Assembly: GCA_933228895.1 (NCBI GenBank)
Contig: OW121851.1
Span: 124,481,624-124,545,623, forward strand
Length of the DNA: 64,000 nucleotides
Reading direction: 5' to 3'
DNA from: Platycnemis pennipes
Lineage: Eukaryota; Arthropoda; Insecta; Odonata; Platycnemididae
How positions within the stretch are numbered: the stretch's first letter is position 1; the number at the start of each line of letters is the position of its first letter. This document shows positions 34,149 through 46,398 of this stretch, piece after piece. The notes beneath the pieces are model-generated. The model did no database searches. It saw nothing but the letters and a program-made list of their open reading frames with translations, and had not been told where the DNA came from. The translations under genes and the position numbers were made by a program.

Positions 34149-35025
34149 ATATATGCCAGTATCTCCCCATAATTTTCCGCATGTAACTCCGCGTATCATT
34201 TAGACCTTGAGTAATGTGGGAATCGTAGTTAATGATTTTTATTATTTATTTATCCTCACTATTTTATCTTTTACCTGTTACCAGCATTTTAATAATGTGC
34301 ATGGTTCTTTTTTAATTTAAGCTTACGTATGACGGCACATACCATGCTCGCTGCTGTGTGCCTAGAATTATGGCAGTTCAAATTCCCTGTGAACCCTACC
34401 TCGTCTTTTAGGCGAGCAATCCTAGCTCAGCTCTCTGTGAAGGGGCTGTCTGCACCAAAATGTTGTAGTATGGATGGGTTGAGTGAGGGTGGGTGATGCT
34501 GTTAGGAAATTTGGGTGGGTTGTGTTGGTGGGGGTAAGGATTATGACGGCTGGGGAGTTCGGGTTTACGGTGCATGGGGGGGGGGAAAAGGGTTTGGTTG
34601 TGGAGAAGGAAGGTCCCAGTTGCGGGTGTATCTTTAAAGAGGCACCAAATCTGGAAGATCCTTGCCCTCCCGTGCCGGGCGCCCTTACCCGTATACACCT
34701 ACGCCCGACCGTGCCTGTTTGCCCCGGGTGCCTGTATCCTAGGCGGGTGGGTGGGTCGTAAGCAGGGGCCTGGGTTGCTCAACCAAACTGAGGGGAGGGG
34801 TGGTAAAAGAGTGAGTGAAAAATATTGCAAATGGCAAAGACCCTTGAGGAAGATACGTGGCGGTGACGATCTTAGGGCGGTCGCCCGCCCAGCCAGCGGA
34901 TGATCGCCTATACTCGGCAAGTTCTCCGTTAGGTCACATTCGTGATACTTAGGAAAAGTCCAACATATGTCTTCGGGTTGAGCCTCTCTCTTTATCTCTC
35001 GCATACAAGCGGGCGACCCTCACCC
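34149..35025 (-). repeat. dispersed repeat X, right inverted copy
   Basis: Inverted relative of 27033-27748, diverged and longer in the GC-rich middle. Part of it (about 34540-34650) is in turn an inverted match to about 35540-35640 (GCAACTGGGATCTTACCTCT against CCCAGTTGCGGGTGTATC). A small internal stem-loop arrangement is therefore present. Confidence 0.6.
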
Positions 35026-36353
35026 TTATTTTGCACTCGTGTGCAGGCCTCTATTATCTTTATCTCTCTTGCCGAGCTTGAAGGAGGGGAGTGGGTGGGT
35101 GGATGGCATCATGGAATGCCTGTGAGGTTCCTTCTTCTTCAGGGCAACCCTGGGGGGCACGTGGCGGTGGCTGATGGGAACCGCTCTGGGTGTTGAGTGG
35201 AATGGGGAGGGTCAAGGATACTTATACTTGAGTTTTATTTTACCTGGGCGGGATAGGACGTTGCTGTCCTCTCCACCCCCCGCCCAGGGCATAAAAGATA
35301 CATTATTGGTTATAACATTATGTGGCATCCTTTGTTATCAGGAGGGTCTTCGACCCCTCTCGTACTGTTGACACCTCTAGACCATCCCCTTAGCTTCCCT
35401 CACTTCCCCCCAAATCCCTCGAAGGTCCACCCGTAACAACCTGCATGCACCCCCCAGGGATGCCCAGAAGAAGAGGAAGGAACGTCACAGATGTTCCGTG
35501 ACACTATTCCCCCATCCCCTTCCCACTTCAAGCTCATCAAGACAGGTAAAGATACACCCGCAACTGGGATCTTACCTCTCCACAACCCTGCACGCACCGA
35601 ATACCCGAACTCCCTGGCCATCATATAATCCTTGAGGAGACGATGCAGAAAATATGCTGAATCATGTCCCATTTGTCATCAAGGTTTAGTACTAGAAAAG
35701 AAACAATATTACCTCCCAAGATCATTTACGCCGGTGACGATAGATTGAAGACGCTACAAGTAATATCCTGTGAATGATTTTTTTTCTAGAAATGGGCTTA
35801 GTTCCATCCTTTTTTATAGCTATGATTGGTGGACAGAAGACCACAATAGTGTGGTTGGGCCAGCTGCCATCATAACAGCATAGATGTTTGAAGTAAATGT
35901 CTATTTTTAGCATCCATACTAGATTCCCGTCTCTACTGACTATTCCAAAAATAAAATTCTTATTACAAAATATTCCACTTTTGTTTTATATACATTTTCG
36001 ATACTGGGACGAAATTTCGCCAGCACTACAATCATCGACTTTAAAGCATTGACATAGTAGTTACTTATTTTACGATCTTTTAAGACATGCGTCTTTTGAG
36101 AATGCTTTCATGAACGATCACAAAAGTTATACAATGTTGCCGAAGAGAACAAAAGTTAGAGATAAGAAATATACATTTTTTTTCTCAACTTTTTTTTTTA
36201 ATGTTCCAAATTACGAAGTGTCCTTTTTATGGCCCTGACTTCGTATTATCGAGAGTGTTCTATATTACTTCTTGCTTCATTTGAATAGGTATTAAATCCG
36301 AAATGTAATTATTGCAAGGTAACTATTTATAATTTATTTTTATGCTATTTCAG
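35026..36353. other. end of intron 1, module C
   Basis: GC-rich repeat-like sequence to about 35670, then AT-rich sequence. A degraded pogo-like end (CTTCGTATTATCGAGAGTGT) lies at 36240-36262. No coding region recognised. Confidence 0.4.
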
Positions 36354-36603
36354 TGGATGGTTTCAATGAGGCGAAGATAAAAAAATTTGGAGGTGCTTTT
36401 GTGGATAAAGTGATTCATTTCTGTCAGAGGAATGGCCTTAAACTGGACAACTTTCCTCAGGATAAATCTAACATTAACTTGAGTGATAAAGATAGATCAG
36501 AAGATGGCAGTTTAAATTTGGCCTGTTTGAGTGATACTGTTAGGGCAACTTATGTTGCCTTTCAGATGAATGGAAAAAGTATCCAAGAAATAGCTGAGGA
36601 AAG
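36354..36603 (+). CDS. WRN: WRN-like module C exon 2, HRDC part 2 and start of HTH
   Basis: The 250 nt exon follows CTATTTCAG and ends AAAG|GTTGGT. It has the same length and phases as 9767-10016. It encodes VDGFNEAKIKKFGGAFVDKV, a variable linker with DRSEDGSLNLA, then LSDTVRATYVAFQMNGKS and IAEER. Differences from module B cluster in the linker, while HRDC and HTH residues are kept, as expected for two constrained copies of an older duplication. Confidence 0.85.
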
Positions 36604-36879
36604 GTTGGTTAAAGCATGTTTTGAGTTCTGAAATGTAGATTTGTGTAGTAGTGGTCTTAAACTTGTATTAATTTAGGAGTACTGACTAACTACTGAGTTA
36701 ATATTTCCGTTGATCCTTTTGTATATTTTGCCTCAATGTCTGTTAAGGTATTGGATTAATTCTCTTGTTTTTAATAATGGTAATAACTTCCGTGACTCCT
36801 GCCAATCTTTCAGTGAAGGGAAACAAGCCTAAGACCGACCTTGATCTATTAAAGTGGTTGGAAAGTACACACAATAAAT

Positions 36880-38690
36880 TATGATGAGGTGTCTACCAGG
36901 CAGAGAAATATACATCATAAAATTTCTTTGTGGGACCAACAGCTGTCCCAGTTGAATGGCATCATAGATATGACCTTGACAGAAACATCCAGCCTCTGGG
37001 AAATTAACTGCATGATATATACTGCCGCCAAACTGTTGACCTCATCCCAAGTGTCTACCACCTGGGAGAAGAAAGCAGCTAATAGGCTTAAACAGCTAAA
37101 TGCCAAAATCATGCTGGTCAGACAACAGGTGTCAGGATTTCAGTGTGTGATGGACTACCTTTCCTCTGGTTGGGCCTTTACATTGAAGGTCAAGTGGATT
37201 GCTCGTGCAATCCGGAGAGAACATCACACACTGAGCAAAAGAGTGCTGCTTATTCTTAAGCAGAACAAAGTGGATAGAGTGCGGGCACTTAAATGGTGAG
37301 GAAGAAGTTGGTCAAGAGGACCAATGCCAGGAAGGACAACTCCACCTTCCCCATTCACCCATCCCATCTCTTCCCAGCCCCTCCACCTGTTGTCCAAACA
37401 CCACCATATGTCCCAGAGGTGAATTGTTTTTGGATGGATATCTATGAGACCATGAAGCCATTCAACGAAGGTACTCCAGCCATAGCCTACTTTTAGAATC
37501 TTGTTACCTCCACCTAGTGGCTATGGATAGTCTCATCTCAGTCAAGGAAGGTGATGTGAAGAAAGCCTCCTCTGGCAAGAAGAACTTAATTGCTCCATGA
37601 ATGCATGCAGTGAATAACTTCTGGAGGAAGAAGTTCACTTCCACACACAAACACCTTGCCATAATCTTCACATCCTTCCTGTCAGGTTCCTCCAAATTCT
37701 GGCTGACTGAGGGGCTAACCATTTTAATTCCGAAAAAGGGAGACTTGTCCTATCCGAAAAACTACCTCAATGTAAGCCCTGATCAACACTTTATGTAAGG
37801 TGTTCACTTCCATCCTGAACAACCTTATCCTCCGGCATGTCCATCCGGTGTGGGAGGAAGTGTACGAGCAGAGGGGCTCGAAGAAAGGCATCACAATATG
37901 TAATGTCAACCTGTTCATTGATAGAGGTGTAAGCCAAGACGCTTGTCAATACAAGTGTAACCTATCAATGGCCTGGGTGGACTACAGGAAGGCTTTCAAT
38001 ACCACCTCGTACGAGCTGATTATAGCCATGCTGAGGTTCATGAAAGTCCACCCAGAGGTTGTGTTCTGCATTGAATGCCTGTTACCACTGTGAAAGATAT
38101 GCTTTGCCATACCATCTGGCAATAAGCATCGTGGAGAATGATAAGTGTAAGATCTGGTGGAATTATTCTTTCCCCACCACTAGCCAGTTGTCAGTGACGA
38201 AGCCTGATATTGTTCTCCTTGACAATCTCATGCATGCCATGTACTTGGTCGAGTTTTTGGCACCAGCCAAAATGGACATGGCAGCGAAGAAGATAGAAAA
38301 AAGGACCGAATATCATGATCTGTAGTGGAAACTCTGGCAAATGTATGAATGCTACTCTGTGAAACTGGTAGTCCTCATTGTGGGCATGCTTGGTGGTGTC
38401 AAGAGTGCAAAGACTGACAATCTCAAGTGCATCTCAGCATGCAGGCTGCAAGTGGATTTACTTGCATCAGCAATGCAGAAGGCCATCCTTCTCAGGTCCC
38501 TCCACCTGCTTCGTGCACATAACCCAAATACAGGTCACCTATCCAATGGTGGCGGATGTGGCTAACTGTAGGTGCAACCCCTTTCAAGTCTCTGGCCATT
38601 ATGATGGCAATGAAACTCAATGTGTGCCTGAGACTCGGAGGTGGAAGTTACTATATAGTGTCTTATAATAACAATAAGTTTATTTGTCCA
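36880..38690 (+). pseudogene. degraded non-LTR retrotransposon with RT fragments
   Basis: Shifted plus-strand frames give pieces of one RT-bearing protein. A long helical N-terminal region at 36889-37299 is followed by FWMDIYETMKPFNEGTP at 37430. At 37700 comes LTEGLTILIPKKGDLSYPKN (RT motif 1), then SMAWVDYRKAFNTTSYELI at 37965 (RT motif A, with D then the altered FD/FN). Further fragments reach 38690. The motif style suggests an R2/R4-like or related clade, but I cannot settle it. Many frame shifts and stops show it is dead. Confidence 0.7.
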
Positions 38691-39003
38691 GTAGACACAA
38701 TGCACAGCATTAAAAACTCATATGCCAGGTGTTTAAGACACGTAAAATAGAAAAGGCAATTATATTAACAATAATACAAAAATATAGATACATCAAGGTT
38801 GTAGGTGTACACTTCAGTTTTAGAAAAATATTCATTCACAGTATAATAACACGAATTGACCAGATATGCAAATAAAATTTTCACAAACAGGGGAATTCTT
38901 CATTCATTTTTTAAACAATTTGTTAGGTTACTGAACAATTTTGTGCACATTGATATTAACCCTTTGGCTACCATAACAAGTTTGTTGATATCACATGTAT
39001 ATA

Positions 39004-40442
39004 CAGTAAAACCCCCTCTTTTACACTTTTGAGGGGAACTAGAGAAAAAGGTGTAAATTGTGGGAAAGTGTAAATTGAGGGTATGCATAATTTTCTGAAA
39101 GTTATGCCTGAAAGAATAACTCCTTGCTTCTTGATTTTGCCTACCCAATTCTTGTCTTCATTGAATGACAAGTTTAAGAAATTCAAATATAGTTCCAACA
39201 AAACCTCTTTAATAATGCCAAAATCTCTTATTTGAAATGCAGGGGGACACGAGGAGATATATTAACTAGATTACATATGGTTGGGCCAAGATTAGGAACA
39301 GTGTGAAATAATTGTACAGTTGTAAATCAGAGAATATATCAGGAATTAGTTTACAGGTGTATGAGGGAAGATGGAGAAGAGCAAGCAGTTGAGAAAGGAT
39401 GGGGGGATAAATGGTGCAGTAAACACTAGAGTGGTCAAGACATTTTGGGTGTTGGCACAAATTATGGAGGGAATTGAGGGATGATGGAAATAGAAAGAGT
39501 TAAACACAGCAAGGCAAAATAAAATTTAAGGAAATAAGTGATAGACTTAAGAGGGATATGAAGAGAGTGAGAGAAAAGTGGAAAAAAGGTCAATGTAAAT
39601 AGGTTGAGAGGCTCCAGAGAGAGAGAGAGAGAGAAATAGGTGCCCTGTACTCAAAGGTTAGAAGGTTATTCAGAATCAAGAGGTGGAAAACGATACTGTG
39701 CATAAGTGTTAAGTCAGGAGAGCTGCTGATAGAACTTACAAGAGATTCAGCTTAGGGGTAAGGAATACGTGAAAGAACTGCATGGCACTAACGATAGGCA
39801 AAGGAACTTGGGAATAGAACAGGGGAATGGCATAGATAAGGATAAACTGGGACCAGGAGTCTTGATCCTGCCCTTATAGTAAGTCAGGGTAAACATTGCG
39901 AGAAAAGGTATGGAAACTATAATGGTGCCTATCAAAGCTACTTAAGAGTCGAGGTAGAGAAGAACGAGGTGACTTTACTGGTTTTTTCGTAGGATGTATG
40001 AGGACAAATTTTGGCTGGGGGATTTTTTAAAATCTGTATCAATACCTAACCAAAAAAGAAAGACAAGGCCACAAATACTGAAAACCATACACTTCATAAG
40101 TAAATGAAGAATTTCATTACCTATGCGATATCATCAGCTAATCCGCGAACTATGCTACCTGGACAACAATCACGACAAAAACAACGTATGTGTACTGTAA
40201 TCTCTTACGGCATTACAATTGCACAGATGAGTGAGGTCATGATAACTGGTGATACATCTGAGCAAATTTCATTTCTCTTTCATAGTGGTAACTTACTGCA
40301 TAAGTTTTTACTTGTATTTTACGGAGCATTGAGCCCATCCACCAGTTATGAACCAGAATGACAATCATGGCAAAATCTCTTTGTAGTATCGTTAATGCAG
40401 GGAAAATGTAAATTGTGGGTTTGTAAAAGTGAGGTTTTACTG
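39004..40442 (-). mobile_element. pogo/Tigger-like non-autonomous element
   Basis: TA flanks CAGTAAAACCCCCTCTTTTA at the left and ...GTAAAAGTGAGGTTTTACTG at the right, giving good terminal repeats. The interior matches the reverse complement of about 3830-4940 inside the hAT-like element and of its duplicate near 20260-21360. These are copies of one family. No transposase motif was recognised. A (GA)n run lies at 39612-39634. Confidence 0.7.
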
Positions 40443-41700
40443 TATTTACATCTTCTGGTATTGTAACAATTATAACTATCATTCAGTGTAAAGTCATTCT
40501 TGTTTTTTATTTCATCATCAGCTGCATGATAAATGTATACACAAGGTACATTTAATATTCCTAGGTATTTAAAAAAAGGTCGACAATGTGCACAATAATG
40601 TTGTTTACACATGATTCTTATTAATTTTTTTCTGAATTAAAAATATGTACCTAGTTTAATGAGGATGATGATTCCCATATTACATTTCCAAGTTATTTAT
40701 TTCTCCAATATCCCATCCCATTTTATAAGGTGAGGGTAATTTAGAATACATACAATCCAATTAAATTCCTCAAGATCCTTGAATTCCTTATAATGTACTT
40801 TTGTAATTGAAGAATTCTCTTTTTTGATCCTGCAACTATTGATATAGGATTTAATTGTCATTTCCTCACTTTCCTAACTTTTTCCAGGAGTTATGAATTC
40901 GAAATCACAAAAAATATCCCAAAAAAAGGAAAGAAGGAATTTTGACCTGGAAATAATATTTGCAAATAACCCGTCACAGTTACTCTATATTTCAGTTGAC
41001 TGAATGAATGCATAATAAATTGGTAGTGGAGAAGTAGTTTTAACAAGGGTTACCATTTTTCTGAAAGGATGACATCTGGTGTCCACTTTGTACTATAGAT
41101 TTCTGGGTTTCCCAAGATAGTGGCTGATAAGCATGTCACCTTAAAAATATTTTACAGTAAAGTGATGGAGAGAAAAGATCCATCTTATCATTTTAAAGGG
41201 TGGGTAATGATTTTTCTCTGCTATAAATGTGATCGATTGTCTGTATATTTGTGATTATTGTTAAAAAAAAGTTATTATTTTTGTTAAAAACATGTTAAAG
41301 TCATCACAGCTTAATTTACTCATATAATTTATATTCCTTAGAACTCCTATATGGTTTAAATCTTTTAAAGTAGTTAGATGAGTAGTATCATCAACATTCA
41401 AGGACATCGGACCATTGCAAAAGTACCTACATGTTAAGATTATTAATATTTATAATGAACTAGCTGAAGGTGCCCATTGAAATTCAATGGGAGGGAGAAA
41501 TATAATAAATACAAATTGTGATTAGAAATTTTAACATTTTTCATGAAGGGGAGAAATATATGTGCCCATGGTAATTTAACCTAATTTAATTATTTTAACA
41601 TTTAAAAATAGGTAGGCAATAAAACTGATGGTATTTGCAGTGACTTGTGGAATTGTGTTGTAATGACAGATTTAGTGATATGGTTTTTCCACAATTTCTT
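40443..41700. other. intron 2 of module C, no feature recognised
   Basis: AT-rich sequence. I see no coding, structural or terminal-repeat signal. Confidence 0.4.
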
Positions 41701-41717
41701 AATATCGTACGACCTGG

Positions 41718-41790
41718 ATTTCATCTACATCTACAAAATACCCTGCAAGCCACCTCGAGGGTGTGTGGCAGGGGATTTCATTGAATTATA
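41718..41790. repeat. dispersed arthropod repeat block
   Basis: The CATCTACATCTACAAAATAC block and the following CCTGCAAGCCACCTCGAGGG block are a repeat I recognise as common in insect genomes. The class is uncertain. Confidence 0.4.
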
Positions 41791-42049
41791 ACATCATCAG
41801 GTACAATAGGGTAGAAGGGGGTGAGTTTTTATAGTCACAAAAGAGAGGTGTGGTTGGACTTCAGGTGGTGGAAGAGAAAAAAGGGGGAGGAAGCACCTGT
41901 TGTCCTAGCCAGCATAAAATTACGCTGATGGGCAGTCTGCTGTGGCTTAGGTTGGAGGGTCAGAATGGGATGGGTGCATTACGGGGGTTGCGGCGTAGAC
42001 ATTGACATCAAGGAGTGGGTGGTTGTGGGAATAAGACACATTGTAGCAC

Positions 42050-42195
42050 AAATTCCACAGAGAAAAAATCATTTGTCTTGACCAGGACCCCAATAGGGGC
42101 GAATGATTTTTTTCTCTGTGGAATTTCTGTTATTGTGCATTTCAGCGGGTAACGCCGTTAAGGTTCTCGCAGCTAGTTTGCGATCCTTCAATTTA
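42050..42195. mobile_element. composite MITE/tRNA-like palindrome
   Basis: AATTCCACAGAGAAAAAATC pairs with GATTTTTTTCTCTGTGGAAT. To the right a MITE arm carries GCGGGTAACGCCGTTAAGG and GCTAGTTTGCGATCCTTCAA. Same composite as 30647-30825, with the opposite MITE arm retained. Confidence 0.5.
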
Positions 42196-42199
42196 CATT

Positions 42200-43256
42200 G
42201 TTATCTCTTCTATAAGCTATGTGTTGCATAGAAAAGGCATGAGCGTAAAAACACCCAACCAGTAGGTAGATTGGACCTTGGCATTTTTCACTCATACTCC
42301 ATGGGCTGATAGATGGGCTCGCTGGAACTAAAAGGGTTAAGTAAAGTGATGAACTATTGAGAATAACAATCTGTGAACTATGAGAGATAATACTCTACTA
42401 TGAAGTATTGAGAAAAAACATGACAAGTTAGCCACTCATTTAATTTCTAGCATTAAGATATTCAATAAATCGATGTGGAAAAAAAATCCTCTTAGCAAAA
42501 TAGCTTATTACAACAAAGCTAACTTAAGAAATTTTCTAATTTGAAAATTCATGTGATTGAATTTTTTGAATAACTTAAATCCTGCAATCAGCCTTTTAGT
42601 CACTAGGGTATCCCAACCAAGCTCATCCAGTAGCTGAGTGACATTTTCTGTATGTTAATAGAAATTTTTATAAAATACACACTAAACCTTAGCATGTTAT
42701 TCAGTCTGGAATCATATCTTGATTCATTAGATTCCTAAAGCTTACATACATACTCCAGGTGAGACTGTACAAGTGTAAAGTAACAACTTTCTTTTACTTT
42801 TCAACTTGACAGGGTGTTTACCAACCTAGAAAACTTAGATATCTTGAAAAGGACGTGGATTTCATTTGGGCATTAAAAACCATGAGTGCTGGAATTTTGG
42901 GCACTAACCTTGAATTTGGAGAATTTCTTGAAATCTTCTTGCCTATGCTGGAGTTCTTGATAGTTATATATCAGAGCTGCTTCTGTTGATTACTACTGTT
43001 GTTCGAAATAGTTTAGATATGACTAATAAGCAGTGGAGCATTGAAAGGAAGGCTGCTAATTTCTGAGAGATAAAATGCCTGAATGATGTGATGATATTGT
43101 TTGATTAGCCGACTTATTTGTACCTTTATGCAGTGCAAAAACCACTGGTTTTACAATGATAAGGAAACTGTGGGAAAACCAAGTCTCTAAATCTGTCAAG
43201 TATGATTTTGAATTGGATGAACCTTTTTTTTTCATATGTTTTTCTAATTGGCCTAG
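42200..43256. other. intron 2 of module C, no feature recognised
   Basis: AT-rich sequence leading to the HTH exon. Nothing coding seen. Confidence 0.4.
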
Positions 43257-43399
43257 GGGACTCCAAGAGTTAACTTTGGAGGGTCATCTAAGTGAAGCTA
43301 TTAAGAAAGGAATGCCAGTTGACCTTAATCGTCTTGGTTTTACCCTAGAAACGTATAAAAAAATTGAAAAAATAATTTCTTCTTCTTCTGTCAACAAGA
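43257..43399 (+). CDS. WRN: WRN-like module C exon 3, helix-turn-helix
   Basis: The 143 nt exon runs from a GCCTAG acceptor to AAGA|GTAAGT, the same size and phases as 10270-10412. It encodes GLQELTLEGHLSEAIKKG, then DLNRLGFTLETYKKIEKI and a SSSSVNK end. Compared with module B, IHISEVIKRG becomes GHLSEAIKKG, closer to the human WRN pattern GMHLSQAVKAG. Confidence 0.85.
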
Positions 43400-44495
43400 G
43401 TAAGTGTTTTATATACTTTAAAGTGCATCATATTTTTTATGCATGTAAACCCCAATACCTTCGCCTGAATATAATATTGTTTGGAAACAGTACCCATGCA
43501 TTTAATCGATGATGTTTTAGTTTTACAGTTTGGAAATGGTATGTGAAAAACATGTTATGATTTCAGTAATCATTATTTTATGCCTTTACTTTGATCCTCA
43601 TCCCTGGTTGTTAGTCCTATGTTTGATTTGATGCCACTCTACACTCTTCTATCGCCTAGCATTTTGACACTCGCATAATTCTTCTCTATTACAAATCCTT
43701 CACCATGTGATGTATGTATTGCATCTTAAGTCTTCATTTACTCTTCTCTCTTTTCACTCCTCCATCAAAAACTGTTTCATGAGATCAATACTTCTCAAAT
43801 TTGTTCATAAAGGTTGTTCAGGTTTTTTAATGGTGACCTCCTTAGATGATGGGGTACCTATCTGATACAAATGCCTATTAAATTGCTTCTGCTATAACCT
43901 GATTTATTACTTCCATAATATCATCATAGATGTCTCCCACTTCTTCATCTGCTTTGTCCATCATGTCCAACATGAATGTTAACTTGTACCTCAATGGTAT
44001 CTGTGGTATGGCAACTATCTTCACGAATACAATTCCTTTTTTGCACTGTAGTAAACTCTTCATATGCATTCTGGTGTTTTTCTGTCTTTTTTAATTGACT
44101 CTGTTGTTTGCATTCAGAGATCTAGCATGCATGTCCATGCAGCCTTATCTCCTTGTGTCTCCTTAGAGCCACTTCATTTTTACTGATTCGCAAAATGTTG
44201 AAGGTGATTCATAGCTTTCCCTTTTTCAGGCTTTCCAGTCTTCTACAGTTCTGAAAAAAATCCATGTTCCAAACCTTAATTGCATATCTTATTTGAATGA
44301 AATTATAATCAGGCCCTATAGAAGTTTCTTCCTATTTATTCAATTGGATGCTATTAGGTCCAGAATATATTCCTCCAGTCCATCTCTATTAGGTTTTAAA
44401 AATAAAAATTGGTTAGCTGTGACTCATAAGTTATAAATAAATGTTGTTTCCCCTTGCCTTCTGCATTTTATTATATCACAGCTGTTAATGTATTT
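43400..44495. other. intron 3 of module C, no feature recognised
   Basis: The start shows weak similarity to the intron after the module B HTH exon (ATCCCTGGTTGT and ATTTGATGC blocks), as expected for an old duplication. No gene recognised. Confidence 0.4.
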
Positions 44496-45303
44496 CTCAT
44501 CATTATCGGTCAACAATCCTAGGATTGGTTTGGCGCTGCCCTTCACCCCATTCTTGTATTGGCCAACCTCTTCATATAAACGTAATTCCGCTCCTTTGCG
44601 ACCTGTTCCATATATCTCATATACATTCCTTTGCTGTTATTCCCATTCACTTTTCCCTCAATGATTGTCTTCATCAGGCCATCCTATCTTAAAATATGGC
44701 CGATTAAGTGGTCCCATCTTCTTTTTAAGGTTTTCAGTAGACATCCCTTTTCTCCCAATCTTCTTGGTTTGTCACTCGGTCGATCTATTTTATCTTCATC
44801 ATTCTTCAATGGTACCACATTTTGAATGCTTCCAACCTTTTCTTCTCCTCTGCTGTCATCATCCATGTGTCACTGCCATAAAGAAATATGCTCCAGATAT
44901 ACGTCATGATGAATTGTTTCCTTACTTCTACCCTTGTATTTCCAGCTGTAAGTAGATTCTTCTTTTGATAGAAAGCCCTCTTTGCCTGAGGTAATCTACA
45001 GACTATTTCTTTCTTGCTTCATCCATCGTTGGTTACTTGGCTTCGGAGGTAACAGAACTCTTTCACCTCTTCCAGTTTTTGTTTTCCTAATTTAACGTTG
45101 GTTTTGGCCTCTTCTCTCTTGCTGCACTCCATTATCTTCAGCTGATATCTGGCCGTTGTCCTTTCTATCGTTATTAGAATCTTATTCAGATCCCTCTCTG
45201 TCTCTGTTATGAGTGCTATGTCATCAGCGAATCGCAGCAAGCTTATTTTTTCTTTGAGAATAATAACTCCAGAAGACCATGAACATGGTGAAATGAGTAT
45301 CAC
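44496..45303 (-). mobile_element. LINE 3' fragment with RT catalytic motif
   Basis: On the minus strand, LLRFADDIALITETERDLNK contains the FADD reverse-transcriptase motif. KIMECSKREEAKTNVKLGKQ and FCYLRSQVTNDG follow, then the same post-RT segment as at 11080 (KRAFYQKKNLLTAGNT). It is interrupted by stops. This is the longest copy of this LINE family in the window. Confidence 0.8.
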
Positions 45304-45961
45304 AGGTCTTCAGTAGAGGCTTTGCAAATCTGTGAATGAAGGGTGTTTCTTGGTGTTGCTTTGACAAAATAATGTTACGATCCATCTCTTGTGCATTTGG
45401 TTGATTTACTTACTGCTTAAAATATTATTGTTGAGGGCAGTGTGCTATGTTGTAAATTGTATTTAACCTTGCATGAACTTGGATCAGGTGAATGATTGGG
45501 ATTAATTTATCCCCATTACAAATGCTTAAAGTTAAATACACCCCAAACCAAAGTCTTGAATTCTGGTTTAAATTGCTCTAATTTGTCTTCACGGGTTTGC
45601 TAAATGCAACATAGTGTAAAATTGATTGAATTGCATGCAGGAATTGGCCAATTAAGATAGATATAGTTTATCAGATTTTGAGCGAAACAAGAATCTAAAT
45701 TTAACTACTTTATCAATTTTTTGCCAAAAATTGTTTTCATATAATTTTATATAAAAAAACGGATTTTTTTGGCCTGATAATATAGTTTCACCATTTGTAA
45801 ATGTATAGCCCTGATCAAGGTTAGTGTGAGACATCTTAAGTGTATCTTATATTAATTATTAATCCTTATTACATATATATCAATGTTAATTATTAATGTT
45901 ATTTTAAATGCCATATTACTTATTAGTGTAATCTACATCTACAATGTTTTTAAATTTTCAG

Positions 45962-46365
45962 ATTACTGGCGGTTGTCTCCAATCAAAAGGTTCTGCCCAC
46001 CAGAAATTACATTGTGTGACATTAAGATTGCTCTAGCTTTTTGCCACTTGAAATCTCAAGCAAAAGATGAAAATGAATTTGAAGAGACCTTGGAGAAGAT
46101 TTTTGGCAGCAAAAAGGTGGTCCAGGATCCTATAATGGAGAAAAATCATAGTCCTGTAATAAAGACAAAAAATAGTCCTGTAATGGCAACAAAACAAAGT
46201 CCTTTAATAAAGACAAAACGAAGTCCTGTGATGGCAACAAAACCAAGTCCTACAATAGAGAGAAGATATAGTTTTTCTTTGTCAAAGTTCAAATTTTCAC
46301 AGGATGATGGAAGTGGCCCTAGCTCATGTACAGTGAAAGACAAGAAGACGAGCCCTGAATCAAAG
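45962..46365 (+). CDS. WRN: WRN-like module C exon 4 with 24-nt repeat expansion
   Basis: The 404 nt exon has an AATTTTCAG acceptor and AAAG|GTATCA donor, phase 1 in and phase 0 out. It encodes YWRLSPIKRFCPPEITLCDI, then KIALAFCHLKSQAK, matching module B and the WRN C-terminus. It then carries five 8-residue units beginning SP (46150-46269), absent from module B. The shared YSFSLSKFKFSQDDGSG tail and SPESK end follow. Reading through the donor gives SKVSHN and a stop. Confidence 0.82.
46150..46269 (+). repeat. in-frame 24 bp minisatellite, five units
   Basis: Units start at 46150, 46174, 46198, 46222 and 46246, each beginning AGTCCT. They encode SPVIKTKN, SPVMATKQ, SPLIKTKR, SPVMATKP and SPTIERRY. 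Units 1 and 3 resemble each other, as do 2 and 4, so the last growth step was probably a 48 bp doubling. Confidence 0.9.
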
Positions 46366-46398
46366 GTATCACATAATTAATTTCACATTTTCTCTTAA

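Noticed and set aside
34408..35371. Long GC-rich frames on both strands
   Set aside because: They fall in the X repeat and neighbouring GC-rich repeats. Opposite-strand frames of similar length and low-complexity translations indicate chance.
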